Shown here piece by piece: positions 1-5,270 of a stretch of 6,711 nucleotides of DNA; position 1 is the first letter of the stretch; the number at the start of each line of letters is the position of its first letter. The position numbers and the translations under genes are program-made. The notes below the pieces were generated by a model, which saw only the letters and a program-made list of their open reading frames with translations, had not been told where the DNA came from and did no database searches. The stretch comes from Candidatus Omnitrophota bacterium (GTDB taxonomy: Bacteria; Ratteibacteria; UBA8468; MWAK01): NCBI GenBank assembly GCA_018829455.1, contig JAHJUB010000118.1, forward strand, positions 1 to 6,711. Reading direction: 5' to 3'.

Positions 1-76
1 ACCTCACCTCCCCCCTCAAGGGGGAGGAATAAAGAAAAAGAACCCTCCCCCCTGGCGGGGGAGGTTGGTGGGGGGG
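1..76. repeat. Duplicated GC-rich hairpin repeat inside leuS frame
   Basis: Two near-identical 21-base hairpins lie head to tail at 7-27 and 44-64. Each has the arms CCTCCCCC and GGGGGAGG (8 perfect base pairs) and a 5-base loop (CTCAA or CTGGC). An A-rich linker separates them and a G-rich tail (67-76) follows. A related hairpin plus G-rich tail occurs at 5271-5307, so this is a dispersed repeat of the REP/palindromic-unit kind. Frame 1 crosses it without a stop and encodes a Pro/Gly/Ser-rich, low-complexity peptide before the conserved LeuS helix. Confidence 0.8.
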
Positions 77-567
77 AAAAGGAGTTCCGCCGCCGCCAGC
101 ACCAGACCATCAAAAGCGTCACCGAAGACGCGGTCAACCGTTTTCAGTTCAACACCGCCATCGCGCGCCTGATGGAGTTCAGCAACTATCTTTCCGGCGC
201 AACGGATAAGAATGACATCTCCGGCGCGGACCTCTCCGAAGGGTTGAAGACCATGGCGCTCCTGTTGGCGCCCTTCTGCCCTCACTTCTCGGAAGAACTC
301 TGGGAAAAACTGGCCGGCAAACCCTCAGTCTTCTCTCAAAAATGGCCGGAATACAATCCGGAATTTCTCGTTGAAACGGAGCATGAAATAATAATCCAGG
401 TCAACGGAAAGGTGCGCGGCCGCCTGAAAATAAATGCCGGCGTCTCAGAAGAAGACCTTAAATCCCAGGCGTGCTCCGACCCGAAAGTTGCAGCGCTCCT
501 GGCCGGCAAAGAGATTAAAAAAGTAATCGTAGTCCCCGGTAAGTTAGTGAATATCGTCATTAATTAA
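1..567 (+). CDS. leuS: Leucyl-tRNA synthetase, C-terminal part (5' end outside window)
   Basis: Charges tRNA-Leu with leucine in the cytoplasm (class I aminoacyl-tRNA synthetase). Only the C-terminal ~188 residues are here; the HIGH and KMSKS catalytic motifs would lie upstream. Seen: the start of the anticodon-binding helical domain (RRRQHQTIKSVTED, then RFQFNTAIARLMEF), the APFCPHFSEELWEKL helix, and the C-terminal tRNA-contacting domain (IIIQVNGKVRGRL, then VVPGKLVNIVIN). This matches the ending of bacterial LeuS closely. The frame stays open to base 1, through the hairpin repeat at 1-76, with no stop. The first in-window ATG (172) lies inside a conserved helix, so it is not the start. The stop TAA (565-567) overlaps the ATG of the next gene by one base. 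Identity is near certain. Whether bases 1-76 are translated depends on the sequence to the left. Confidence 0.95.
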   Translation, partial: TSPPPSRGRNKEKEPSPLAGEVGGGEKEFRRRQHQTIKSVTEDAVNRFQFNTAIARLMEFSNYLSGATDKNDISGADLSEGLKTMALLLAPFCPHFSEELWEKLAGKPSVFSQKWPEYNPEFLVETEHEIIIQVNGKVRGRLKINAGVSEEDLKSQACSDPKVAALLAGKEIKKVIVVPGKLVNIVIN

Positions 568-1129
568 TGGACCCAACCCTTCTCTTTTTATTGGCCAGCC
601 TGGTCATCATGCTCCTGGCCCGGCCCCGACTCTCCTGCGTTTCATCATACTCATCTCTATTGTGACCACTTTCCTGGGACCGGTTGCCAGCCGGCTGCTC
701 CTGTTTCCCGGCTTCAAACACCGGGATGATTACCGCGGCCTGAAGGACTACCTTAACCTTGACTTCCAGCCCCTGAAGATCGACGAATCGCTCTTCTCTA
801 TCATGACACACATCCGGGGCCTGGAAATTTCCATCTATCCGGTGGTGGATCAGGAAGGAGTTTATCGGGGAGTACTGCGGCTCTCCGAGCTGCGCGACCT
901 GATTCTCAGCGAGGAGATGGACCACCTGGTCATCGCCGCAGACCTGCTCTCCACGGACATACCGGTACTCTACCGCGACGAGCCGGTGGAAAAGGCGATT
1001 GAGGTCTTCCGGGGGTGCAGCTGCTATGCTGTCCCGGTTCTGGAGGCGACCGAGGAAGGCGATTACTACGTCGGCCTCATTCTCCTGAAGGACATCCTGC
1101 CGGACCTGCCGGTCCGGTCAAATACCTGA
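567..1129 (+). pseudogene. Membrane protein with paired CBS domains, broken by one frameshift
   Basis: Starts at an ATG overlapping the leuS stop (TAATG), which suggests translational coupling. The first frame encodes a hydrophobic segment (MDPTLLFLLASLVIMLLARP), then meets a TGA at 663-665. The frame ending at 1129 continues naturally with a second hydrophobic segment (LRFIILISIVTTFLGPVASRLLL) and two CBS-like units. CBS units bind adenosyl ligands and regulate channels, transporters and enzymes. The first spans about residues 66-114 of the restored 187-residue protein (IYPVVD, VYRGVLRLSELRDLI); the second about 124-179 (DIPVLYRDEPVEKAIEVF, YYVGLILLKDIL). One extra C in the run 624-627 would restore the frame. 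The CBS pair resembles C-terminal regulatory parts of ClC-type channels or antiporters, so this could be a small two-helix CBS protein or a relic of a larger transporter. A sequencing error or initiation at GTG 662 is also possible. Family assignment is tentative; the CBS pair is fairly clear. Confidence 0.65.
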
Positions 1130-1151
1130 TTGCTCAAAAATGAATACCGGG

Positions 1152-1187
1152 TGTCATTCCCGCATGTTTTAGGCGGGAATCCAGTAG
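1152..1187. repeat. ATTCCCGC/GCGGGAAT palindromic repeat, complete copy
   Basis: The arms ATTCCCGC (1156-1163) and GCGGGAAT (1173-1180) form an 8-bp perfect hairpin with a 9-base loop, preceded by TGTC and followed by CCAGTAG. The right half recurs at 4415-4437 (22 of 23 bases matching 1171-1193). The left 12 bases recur exactly at 6019-6030. This is a dispersed intergenic repeat. It has no U-tract, so it is not a clear terminator, although it lies 23 bases after the CBS gene. Confidence 0.75.
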
Positions 1188-1189
1188 TT

Positions 1190-1205
1190 GCCCAGCTTGC
1201 TGGGC
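1190..1205. repeat. Short perfect hairpin GCCCAGC-tt-GCTGGGC
   Basis: A 7-bp perfect inverted repeat with a 2-base loop lies directly after the ATTCCCGC element. It is the second palindrome of the cluster between the CBS gene and the ATPase gene. No function is evident. Confidence 0.6.
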
Positions 1206-1214
1206 GCGGTTAAA

Positions 1215-1241
1215 TGTAGGGGAGGGGCTGTGTCCCCTCCC
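1215..1241. repeat. Half copy of the TGTAGGGG-type hairpin element
   Basis: TGTAGGGG (1215-1222) matches the end of the complete element at 4322-4375. The arms GGGAGGGG (1220-1227) and CCCCTCCC (1234-1241) form an 8-bp perfect stem with a 6-base loop. The second hairpin and the closing CCCCTACA end are missing, so this looks like a truncated or decayed relative. Confidence 0.6.
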
Positions 1242-1242
1242 G

Positions 1243-1310
1243 GCGACCCAAAAACTTGTCCCCACGTGTAGTAGGTGGGGAGGGTCGCACTACGTCGGAA
1301 CGTACTACAC
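1243..1310. repeat. Nested inverted repeats with alternative pairing
   Basis: The outer arms GCGACCC (1243-1249) and GGGTCGC (1282-1288) enclose TCCCCAC (1259-1265) and GTGGGGA (1275-1281). Together they make a stem of 7+7 pairs with a 9-base bulge on the left. The apical loop contains GTGTAGTA (1266-1273), which is exactly complementary to TACTACAC (1303-1310) downstream. A pseudoknot or alternative fold is therefore possible. It may be a relic of a mobile palindromic element; no function is evident. Confidence 0.6.
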
Positions 1311-1321
1311 AAAACTCTACG

Positions 1322-1333
1322 TTTGACGTCAAA
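1322..1333. promoter_or_regulatory. Perfect 12-bp palindrome TTTGACGTCAAA
   Basis: A perfect dyad lies about 90 bases upstream of the ATPase promoter. TTTGACGT recurs as TTTGACGTTTT at 1398-1408, and ACGTTTT (1402-1408) pairs with AAAACGT (1433-1439), which lies in the promoter spacer. Symmetric sites at this distance can bind dimeric regulators, but no regulator gene is visible here. The rest of 1311-1418 holds no ORF or clear element that I can name. Confidence 0.3.
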
Positions 1334-1418
1334 TTAGTGTAATGACCGTGTCAAGGGTCCAAAACAAAAAGACAGAGATTTGAAGCGGCTCTTGTTTTTT
1401 GACGTTTTGTGATTTTTT

Positions 1419-1447
1419 TTGACCGACGGGTAAAAACGTGGTATGCT
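1419..1447 (+). promoter_or_regulatory. Sigma70-type promoter of the P-type ATPase gene
   Basis: TTGACC (-35, 1419-1424) is followed by exactly 17 bases and TATGCT (-10, 1442-1447). Transcription would begin near 1454, giving a leader of roughly 40 bases before the TTG start. It is the only promoter-like pair I noticed in this gap at the right distance from the gene. Confidence 0.65.
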
Positions 1448-1492
1448 TTAATGTAATTATCTTTTAGCGGGGTGACGGAAATTTGACTATTT

Positions 1493-4255
1493 TTGGCTAA
1501 TAAGATACCAGATACATTTATTTCTATGGATAACGTTAAGTGGCATGCTCTGGAAGTAACCGGGGTTCTGCAATCCCTTCAGACAACCGCATCCGGCTTA
1601 TCCGCCGGGGAAGCATCTTCAAGGTTCTCCCGATTCGGCCCCAATCAACTTGAAACCAAAAAAAAAGAAAGTCTGCTGCTGCTTTTTTTGGCCCAGTTCA
1701 AAAGTCCCCTCATCTACGTCCTCGTGTTTGCCGCCATAATCTCTCTGCTGGTCGGGAAGATAACCAATATGTCCGTAATTCTTTTCGTCCTTTTTACCAA
1801 TGCGGTGATGGGCTTCATCCAGGAAAGCCGGGCGAAAAGAACGATGGAGTCACTCCAAAAACTTTCGGCTCCGAAGGCCAGGGTGGTGCGCGACGGCGAA
1901 CCAATGGAGGTGCCGGGTGAGGAGATCGTGCCCGGAGACATAATTCTGCTTGAATCCGGCAACAAAATACCCGCGGATAGCCGCATTATAGAATCGGTGA
2001 GGCTGGCCATCAACGAATCCACCTTAACCGGAGAATCCCAGCCGGTCCATAAAACAGCCGGGCAGATTAATTTAAAGGCGGTGCTGGCCGACCGGCTCAA
2101 TATGGTCTTTGCGGGAACGGTGACGGTCTCCGGCCGGGGAAAGGCCGCGGTCATTGCCACGGGCATGAACACGGAACTGGGCCGGATTGCCAGAACCATC
2201 CAGGCCACACCGGAACCAAAAACACCGTTTCAGCGCCGCATGGCAGGGTTCGGCAAGGTTATCATACTGGTCGTTTCAACTCAGGTGGTCTTCGCCTTCG
2301 CCATCGGATACTTCGTTAGAAAGATGGAGTTTTACGAAATCTTTATGGTTGCCCTCAGCCAGATGGTTTCCTCCATTCCGGAAGGGCTGCCGATTGCGGT
2401 AACCGTTGCCCTATCCGTGGGTATGCAAAGGATGGCCAAAAGAAAGGCCTATATCCGAAAATTGGCCGCGGTTGAAGGGCTGGGCAGCGCGACGGTCATC
2501 TGCAGCGACAAAACCGGCACTCTTACCCGCAATGAGATGACGGCCCGGCGTATCGCTCTCGTTAACAAAGATATCGGGATTTCCGGCGCCGGTTACCGTC
2601 CGGACGGAGAACTTTCACTCAAAGGCGAAAAGGTGAATCTGGACAAAGAACCGGGCATCCGGCTCATTTTGCAGGTGGCCAGCCTCTGTAACAATGCCCG
2701 TCTAAACTATTTCCCCGGAGAAAATCCGAAGGTGGAAGTCGACGGAGACCCCACGGAAATAGCCTATTTAGTGGCCGCGGTCAAAGCCGGAATAGATTTA
2801 AAACGTCTCAACGAGGAATTTCCCCGGACCGACGAAATTCCCTTTGAAGCCCATCTCCAGATGATGGCAACCCGGCATAAAACTCCGGCCGGCCAACCGA
2901 TGGTCTGCGTCAAAGGCGCGCCGGAAAGAATACTGGAATTTTGCGGCCATTATCTGGTTGACGGCCGGACCGAGGTCCTGACCGATGCCGTTTACGAACA
3001 GACGCTGGATAAGGTTAGCGAACTGGCCAGCGATGCTTTACGGGTTCTGGCCTTCGGGTTCTGGAAGGAAATAGAGGGGGTTTCGGGTGAAAAACTGGAT
3101 TTCGCTTATCTTAAAAACCGGCTGGTCTTTATCGGCCTGATTGGCAACATTGACCCTCCCCGGCCGGAAGCTAAAAAAGCGATTGAGGAATGTCAGAGAG
3201 CCGGCATTAAAACCTTTATGATTACCGGCGACCACTTAAACACAGCCGAGGCGGTTGCGCTGGAATTAGGAATCAGAAAAAACCGGGAAGAGGAAGGAAT
3301 TACCGGAGACGTTCTGGAGTCCCTGACCGATGAAGAACTGAAAGAGGTGGTGGAAAACTTCACGGTTTTTGCCCGAATCGAACCCAATCACAAATTCCGG
3401 ATTGTTAAGGCTCTGCAGGCGCAGGGAGAGGTTGTGGCGATGACCGGCGACGGCATCAATGACGCTCCGGCTCTGGCGGCCGCGGATATCGGTGTCGCGA
3501 TGGGCCTCACCGGCACCGATGTGGCCAAAGAAGCCAGCGGCATCGTAATTGCCGACGACAATTTTGCCACCATCGTCAGCGCCGTGGAAGAGGGCCGGGG
3601 CATAAACAAAAATATGCGCAAAACCGTGCTTTACCTACTTTGCTCCAGCACTACGGAGATTCTGGTCTTGCTGACCGCGCTTATTACCGGTCTTCCGCTG
3701 CCGCTGCTCGCCCTGCAGATTTTGTGGATAAACCTGATTACCGATGGCGCGCTGACCGTAAACCTGATTATGGAACCCAATGAAGAGGTAATGAATCAGC
3801 CGCCCCAGAAGAAAGATGAACCGATTGTAACCGGAAGGATGCTCGGTCTCCTCGCTTTCCGCGCGCCCATTATGGCCTCCGGGATAATTGGACTCTTCTT
3901 TTACGAATTGAGCCGGGGACAACCCCTGAACTATGCCCGGACGGTTGCCTTTACAACGCTGGCCGTTACCGCGTGGATTAACGGAATCAACTGCCGGTCC
4001 GAAAAGAGGTCTATCCTTAAAATGCCCTTCTTCGGCAATAAATTTCTGGTCGGCGGTATCCTGGCCGCAATTGTTTTGCAACTGGGAGTGCTTTATCTCC
4101 CGTTTTTACAAAATCTTTTCTCCACCGTTCCCCTCCGCTTGACTAACTGGCTCAAGATATTACTGGTCGCAAGCGCGGTCTTCTGGGCGGAAGAAATGCG
4201 GAAATTGTGGGTAACTAAAACATCTCCGCCTGACCTGGTCAACATAACAACATAA
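1493..4255 (+). CDS. P2-type cation-transporting ATPase (Ca2+-ATPase-like)
   Basis: An ATP-driven cation pump of the inner membrane, 920 residues, full length for the P2 family. In order: N-terminal cation-ATPase domain (WHALEV, GLSAGEASSRFSRFGPNQL, 17-54); M1-M2 (~60-111); actuator domain with TGES (179-182); M3-M4 (~255-310) with PEGLP (296-300); phosphorylation loop DKTGT, Asp339; nucleotide-binding KGAPE (474-478); TGD (578-580); TGDGINDAP (651-659); six C-terminal helices from ~711. Compared with SERCA, E297, N747, T750 and D751 match E309, N796, T799 and D800. S719 replaces N768, and A827 appears to replace E908. Site II is thus intact and site I is altered, so transport of one Ca2+ or another divalent cation is likely; Na+ cannot be excluded. 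No HMA domain, so not a heavy-metal P1B pump. The start is uncertain: TTG 1493 lacks a well-spaced Shine-Dalgarno, and in-frame ATG 1526 (M12) would still keep the whole conserved region. Confidence 0.93.
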   Translation: MANKIPDTFISMDNVKWHALEVTGVLQSLQTTASGLSAGEASSRFSRFGPNQLETKKKESLLLLFLAQFKSPLIYVLVFAAIISLLVGKITNMSVILFVLFTNAVMGFIQESRAKRTMESLQKLSAPKARVVRDGEPMEVPGEEIVPGDIILLESGNKIPADSRIIESVRLAINESTLTGESQPVHKTAGQINLKAVLADRLNMVFAGTVTVSGRGKAAVIATGMNTELGRIARTIQATPEPKTPFQRRMAGFGKVIILVVSTQVVFAFAIGYFVRKMEFYEIFMVALSQMVSSIPEGLPIAVTVALSVGMQRMAKRKAYIRKLAAVEGLGSATVICSDKTGTLTRNEMTARRIALVNKDIGISGAGYRPDGELSLKGEKVNLDKEPGIRLILQVASLCNNARLNYFPGENPKVEVDGDPTEIAYLVAAVKAGIDLKRLNEEFPRTDEIPFEAHLQMMATRHKTPAGQPMVCVKGAPERILEFCGHYLVDGRTEVLTDAVYEQTLDKVSELASDALRVLAFGFWKEIEGVSGEKLDFAYLKNRLVFIGLIGNIDPPRPEAKKAIEECQRAGIKTFMITGDHLNTAEAVALELGIRKNREEEGITGDVLESLTDEELKEVVENFTVFARIEPNHKFRIVKALQAQGEVVAMTGDGINDAPALAAADIGVAMGLTGTDVAKEASGIVIADDNFATIVSAVEEGRGINKNMRKTVLYLLCSSTTEILVLLTALITGLPLPLLALQILWINLITDGALTVNLIMEPNEEVMNQPPQKKDEPIVTGRMLGLLAFRAPIMASGIIGLFFYELSRGQPLNYARTVAFTTLAVTAWINGINCRSEKRSILKMPFFGNKFLVGGILAAIVLQLGVLYLPFLQNLFSTVPLRLTNWLKILLVASAVFWAEEMRKLWVTKTSPPDLVNITT

Positions 4256-4321
4256 ATAAGTTTCATTCCTGCGGATATATAAAACGCAGTAAATAAATGC
4301 ATTAAATCCGTAGGAATTAAT

Positions 4322-4375
4322 TTGTAGGGGTCGGATTTATCCGACCCGCGGGCTTGATGAATCAAGCCCCTACAA
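4322..4375. repeat. Double-hairpin palindromic element with TTGTAGGGG ends
   Basis: A 54-bp element with perfect 9-bp terminal inverted repeats, TTGTAGGGG (4322-4330) and CCCCTACAA (4367-4375). Inside are two perfect hairpins: GGGTCGGAT/ATCCGACCC (4328-4336, 4339-4347) and GGGCTTGAT/ATCAAGCCC (4350-4358, 4361-4369), each with a 2-base loop. The hairpin arms share bases with the termini, so a cruciform and a long stem are mutually exclusive folds. It resembles non-autonomous, MITE-like intergenic elements; no transposase is present. A half copy lies at 1215-1241. Confidence 0.75.
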
Positions 4376-4414
4376 GAAAAACAATGTGCAAATATTTAAT
4401 GCGTTCCATATAGT

Positions 4415-4437
4415 AGGCGGGAATCCAGTAGTCGCCC
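4415..4437. repeat. Right half of the ATTCCCGC/GCGGGAAT repeat
   Basis: Matches 1171-1193 at 22 of 23 bases, covering GGCGGGAATCCAGTAG and the following bases. The left arm is missing: the sequence upstream belongs to the AT-rich inverted repeat. It is a solo half-element. Confidence 0.7.
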
Positions 4438-4520
4438 TGTCCCACCTTGGCCCCGGGACGAAGTTACAGTCTTTCCTGAACCCAGGGTAGCGGTTACGGT
4501 GTAAGATGTCCGTCAACTTG

Positions 4521-4529
4521 TGGTATAAT
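4521..4529 (+). promoter_or_regulatory. Extended -10 promoter of hicBA
   Basis: TGG followed by the consensus TATAAT (4524-4529) forms an extended -10 (TGnTATAAT). No good -35 hexamer lies at 16-18 bases, which is typical of extended -10 promoters. The predicted start near 4536 falls within the Shine-Dalgarno AGAGGTG (4535-4541), leaving a leader of only about 10 bases before ATG 4546. The transcript may be nearly leaderless. Confidence 0.65.
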
Positions 4530-4545
4530 AGTTTAGAGGTGAAAA

Positions 4546-4794
4546 ATGAGCGAATATCTATTTCAAATAAAGCTTGAAAAACTGGAAGAGGGCGGATACT
4601 TAGCTACCAGTGATACCATCCAAGGGTTGGTTGCCCAAGGCCGGACGATTGCCGAAACCATCGAAATAGCTCAAGATGTTGCCAGAAAGATTATTGAATC
4701 TTGCGTTGACCATGGAGATTCTCTCCCGGCTCATTTGGAAGTCCCAAAAGCGAAAATTGAAACCCTAAGAATTCCAGTTGGTGTTAGCGTATGA
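4546..4794 (+). CDS. hicB: HicB-family antitoxin
   Basis: Antitoxin of a type II toxin-antitoxin pair: it binds HicA, blocks its RNase activity and normally helps repress its own operon. The 82-residue product has the HicB partial RNase-H-like fold: FQIKLEKLEEGGYLATSDTIQGLVAQGRTIAETIEIAQDV, i.e. a beta hairpin, the GL.AQG turn and the first long helix, as in UPF0150/HicB proteins. It ends soon after the second helix (ARKIIESCVDHGD) with a short strand. No ribbon-helix-helix or helix-turn-helix is visible, so operator binding would have to come from elsewhere or be weak. AGAGGTG four bases before the ATG supports the start. The stop overlaps the hicA start (ATGA), so translation is probably coupled. 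Confidence 0.88.
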   Translation: MSEYLFQIKLEKLEEGGYLATSDTIQGLVAQGRTIAETIEIAQDVARKIIESCVDHGDSLPAHLEVPKAKIETLRIPVGVSV

Positions 4795-5018
4795 GCAGAC
4801 TTCCAACACTAACCTATCGCGAAGCAGTGAAAAGATTGCGAAGGGCAGGTTTTATTTTTGACCGGGAAGCGCGAGGAAGCCACGAAATCTGGTATAACCC
4901 CCACACTAAGAGACGAACAACCATACCTAACCACCCCGGGGATCTTCCAAAAGGAACCTTGCGGGCTATTATCAGAGAGTCAGGTCTCACGGTTGATGAA
5001 TTTGTGGATTTATCTTAG
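4791..5018 (+). CDS. hicA: HicA-family mRNA interferase toxin
   Basis: A small toxin (75 residues) of the double-stranded-RNA-binding-like HicA/YcfA family, which cleaves mRNA and halts growth unless held by HicB. The hallmark features are present: an N-terminal helix (TYREAVKRLRRAGF), the catalytic-histidine strand ARGSHEIWYNP with His31, the second strand RRTTIPNHPGDLPKGTLRAIIRESG and a final helix (TVDEFVDL). Length and motif order are complete, so the toxin looks intact. It overlaps hicB by four bases. The order antitoxin-toxin is the reverse of the classical hicAB operon but is common in HicBA variants. No strong Shine-Dalgarno precedes it, in keeping with coupling to hicB. Confidence 0.9.
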   Translation: MSRLPTLTYREAVKRLRRAGFIFDREARGSHEIWYNPHTKRRTTIPNHPGDLPKGTLRAIIRESGLTVDEFVDLS

Positions 5019-5105
5019 ACCTTATGAAACGCCACTCCTATTTACTGAGATTCTCCTGCCCTTTTTTGAAAAGCATAAAGTTACCGATTCTCACAACCTT
5101 AAAGA

Positions 5106-5138
5106 TGTCATCCTGCGCTTTCTCGGCTTAGGATGACA
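5106..5138. repeat. TGTCATCCT/AGGATGACA inverted repeat
   Basis: A 9-bp perfect inverted repeat with a 15-base spacer, 87 bases after the hicA stop. The outer TGTCAT resembles the start of the TGTCATTCCCGC family, but the body differs. No U-tract follows, so a terminator role is doubtful. Nothing definable is seen in 5019-5105. Confidence 0.6.
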
Positions 5139-5140
5139 CC

Positions 5141-5206
5141 ACAGGTGACAGGCGTCCGCCTACGCCAACAACGGGCTACGACGGACAAGTCCAGCCTGTC
5201 ACCTGT
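5141..5206. repeat. 66-bp palindromic element with 13-bp terminal inverted repeats
   Basis: ACAGGTGACAGGC (5141-5153) and GCCTGTCACCTGT (5194-5206) are perfect inverse complements. GTCCG (5154-5158) can also pair with CGGAC (5182-5186), extending the stem across a bulge. The element sits two bases after the 5106-5138 inverted repeat and 23 bases before the -35 of the next promoter. It looks like a small non-autonomous repeat; no coding capacity. Confidence 0.7.
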
Positions 5207-5229
5207 ACTCGTCCCGCTCTTTTAATTTG

Positions 5230-5259
5230 TTGACATAATGGGTGACAATCGTGTATAAT
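5230..5259 (+). promoter_or_regulatory. Consensus sigma70 promoter of the Phd-PIN operon
   Basis: TTGACA (5230-5235) and TATAAT (5254-5259) both match the consensus exactly, with an 18-base spacer. Transcription would start near 5266, placing the hairpin/G-rich repeat 5271-5307 at the very start of the leader. This is the strongest promoter in the window. Confidence 0.8.
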
Positions 5260-5270
5260 TGAAAAGATCT

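Larger units (their letters stand above)
4256..4545. other. Intergenic gap with inverted repeats between ATPase and hicBA
   Basis: No gene is visible. A 12-bp stem (4265-4276 with 4306-4317, one G-T pair, 29-base loop) begins 10 bases after the ATPase stop and could mark the 3' end of its transcript, although no U-tract follows. A wider inverted repeat brackets the 4322-4375 element: GCATTAAAT (4299-4307) with ATTTAATGC (4394-4402), and TATATAAAACGC (4276-4287) with GCGTTCCATATA (4401-4412, 10 of 12 paired). A half repeat (4415-4437) and the hicBA promoter follow. I see nothing definable in 4438-4520. Confidence 0.55.

Noticed and set aside
611..632. Programmed -1 ribosomal frameshift site in the CBS gene
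   Set aside because: No X-XXY-YYZ slippery heptamer in the zero frame and no convincing stem just downstream; mutation or a sequence error is simpler.
560..925. Minus-strand ORF of 121 codons opposite the CBS gene
   Set aside because: The plus strand shows recognisable CBS motifs in this interval. The minus-strand product is low-complexity and resembles no family; it has no promoter or Shine-Dalgarno that I can see.
1156..1180. Intrinsic terminator after the CBS gene
   Set aside because: The hairpin is GC-rich but no U-tract follows, and the same sequence recurs elsewhere as a dispersed repeat.
1714..2208. Minus-strand ORF of 164 codons inside the P-type ATPase gene
   Set aside because: Antisense shadow of a strongly conserved gene; its composition follows from the complementary codons.
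3635..4081. Minus-strand ORF of 148 codons inside the P-type ATPase gene
   Set aside because: Lies antisense to M5-M9 of the pump, which is certain; no recognisable motif in the antisense product.
4858..5136. Plus-strand ORF of 92 codons overlapping hicA in another frame
   Set aside because: hicA has all family motifs in its own frame; this one starts inside it, lacks a Shine-Dalgarno and runs into a repeat.
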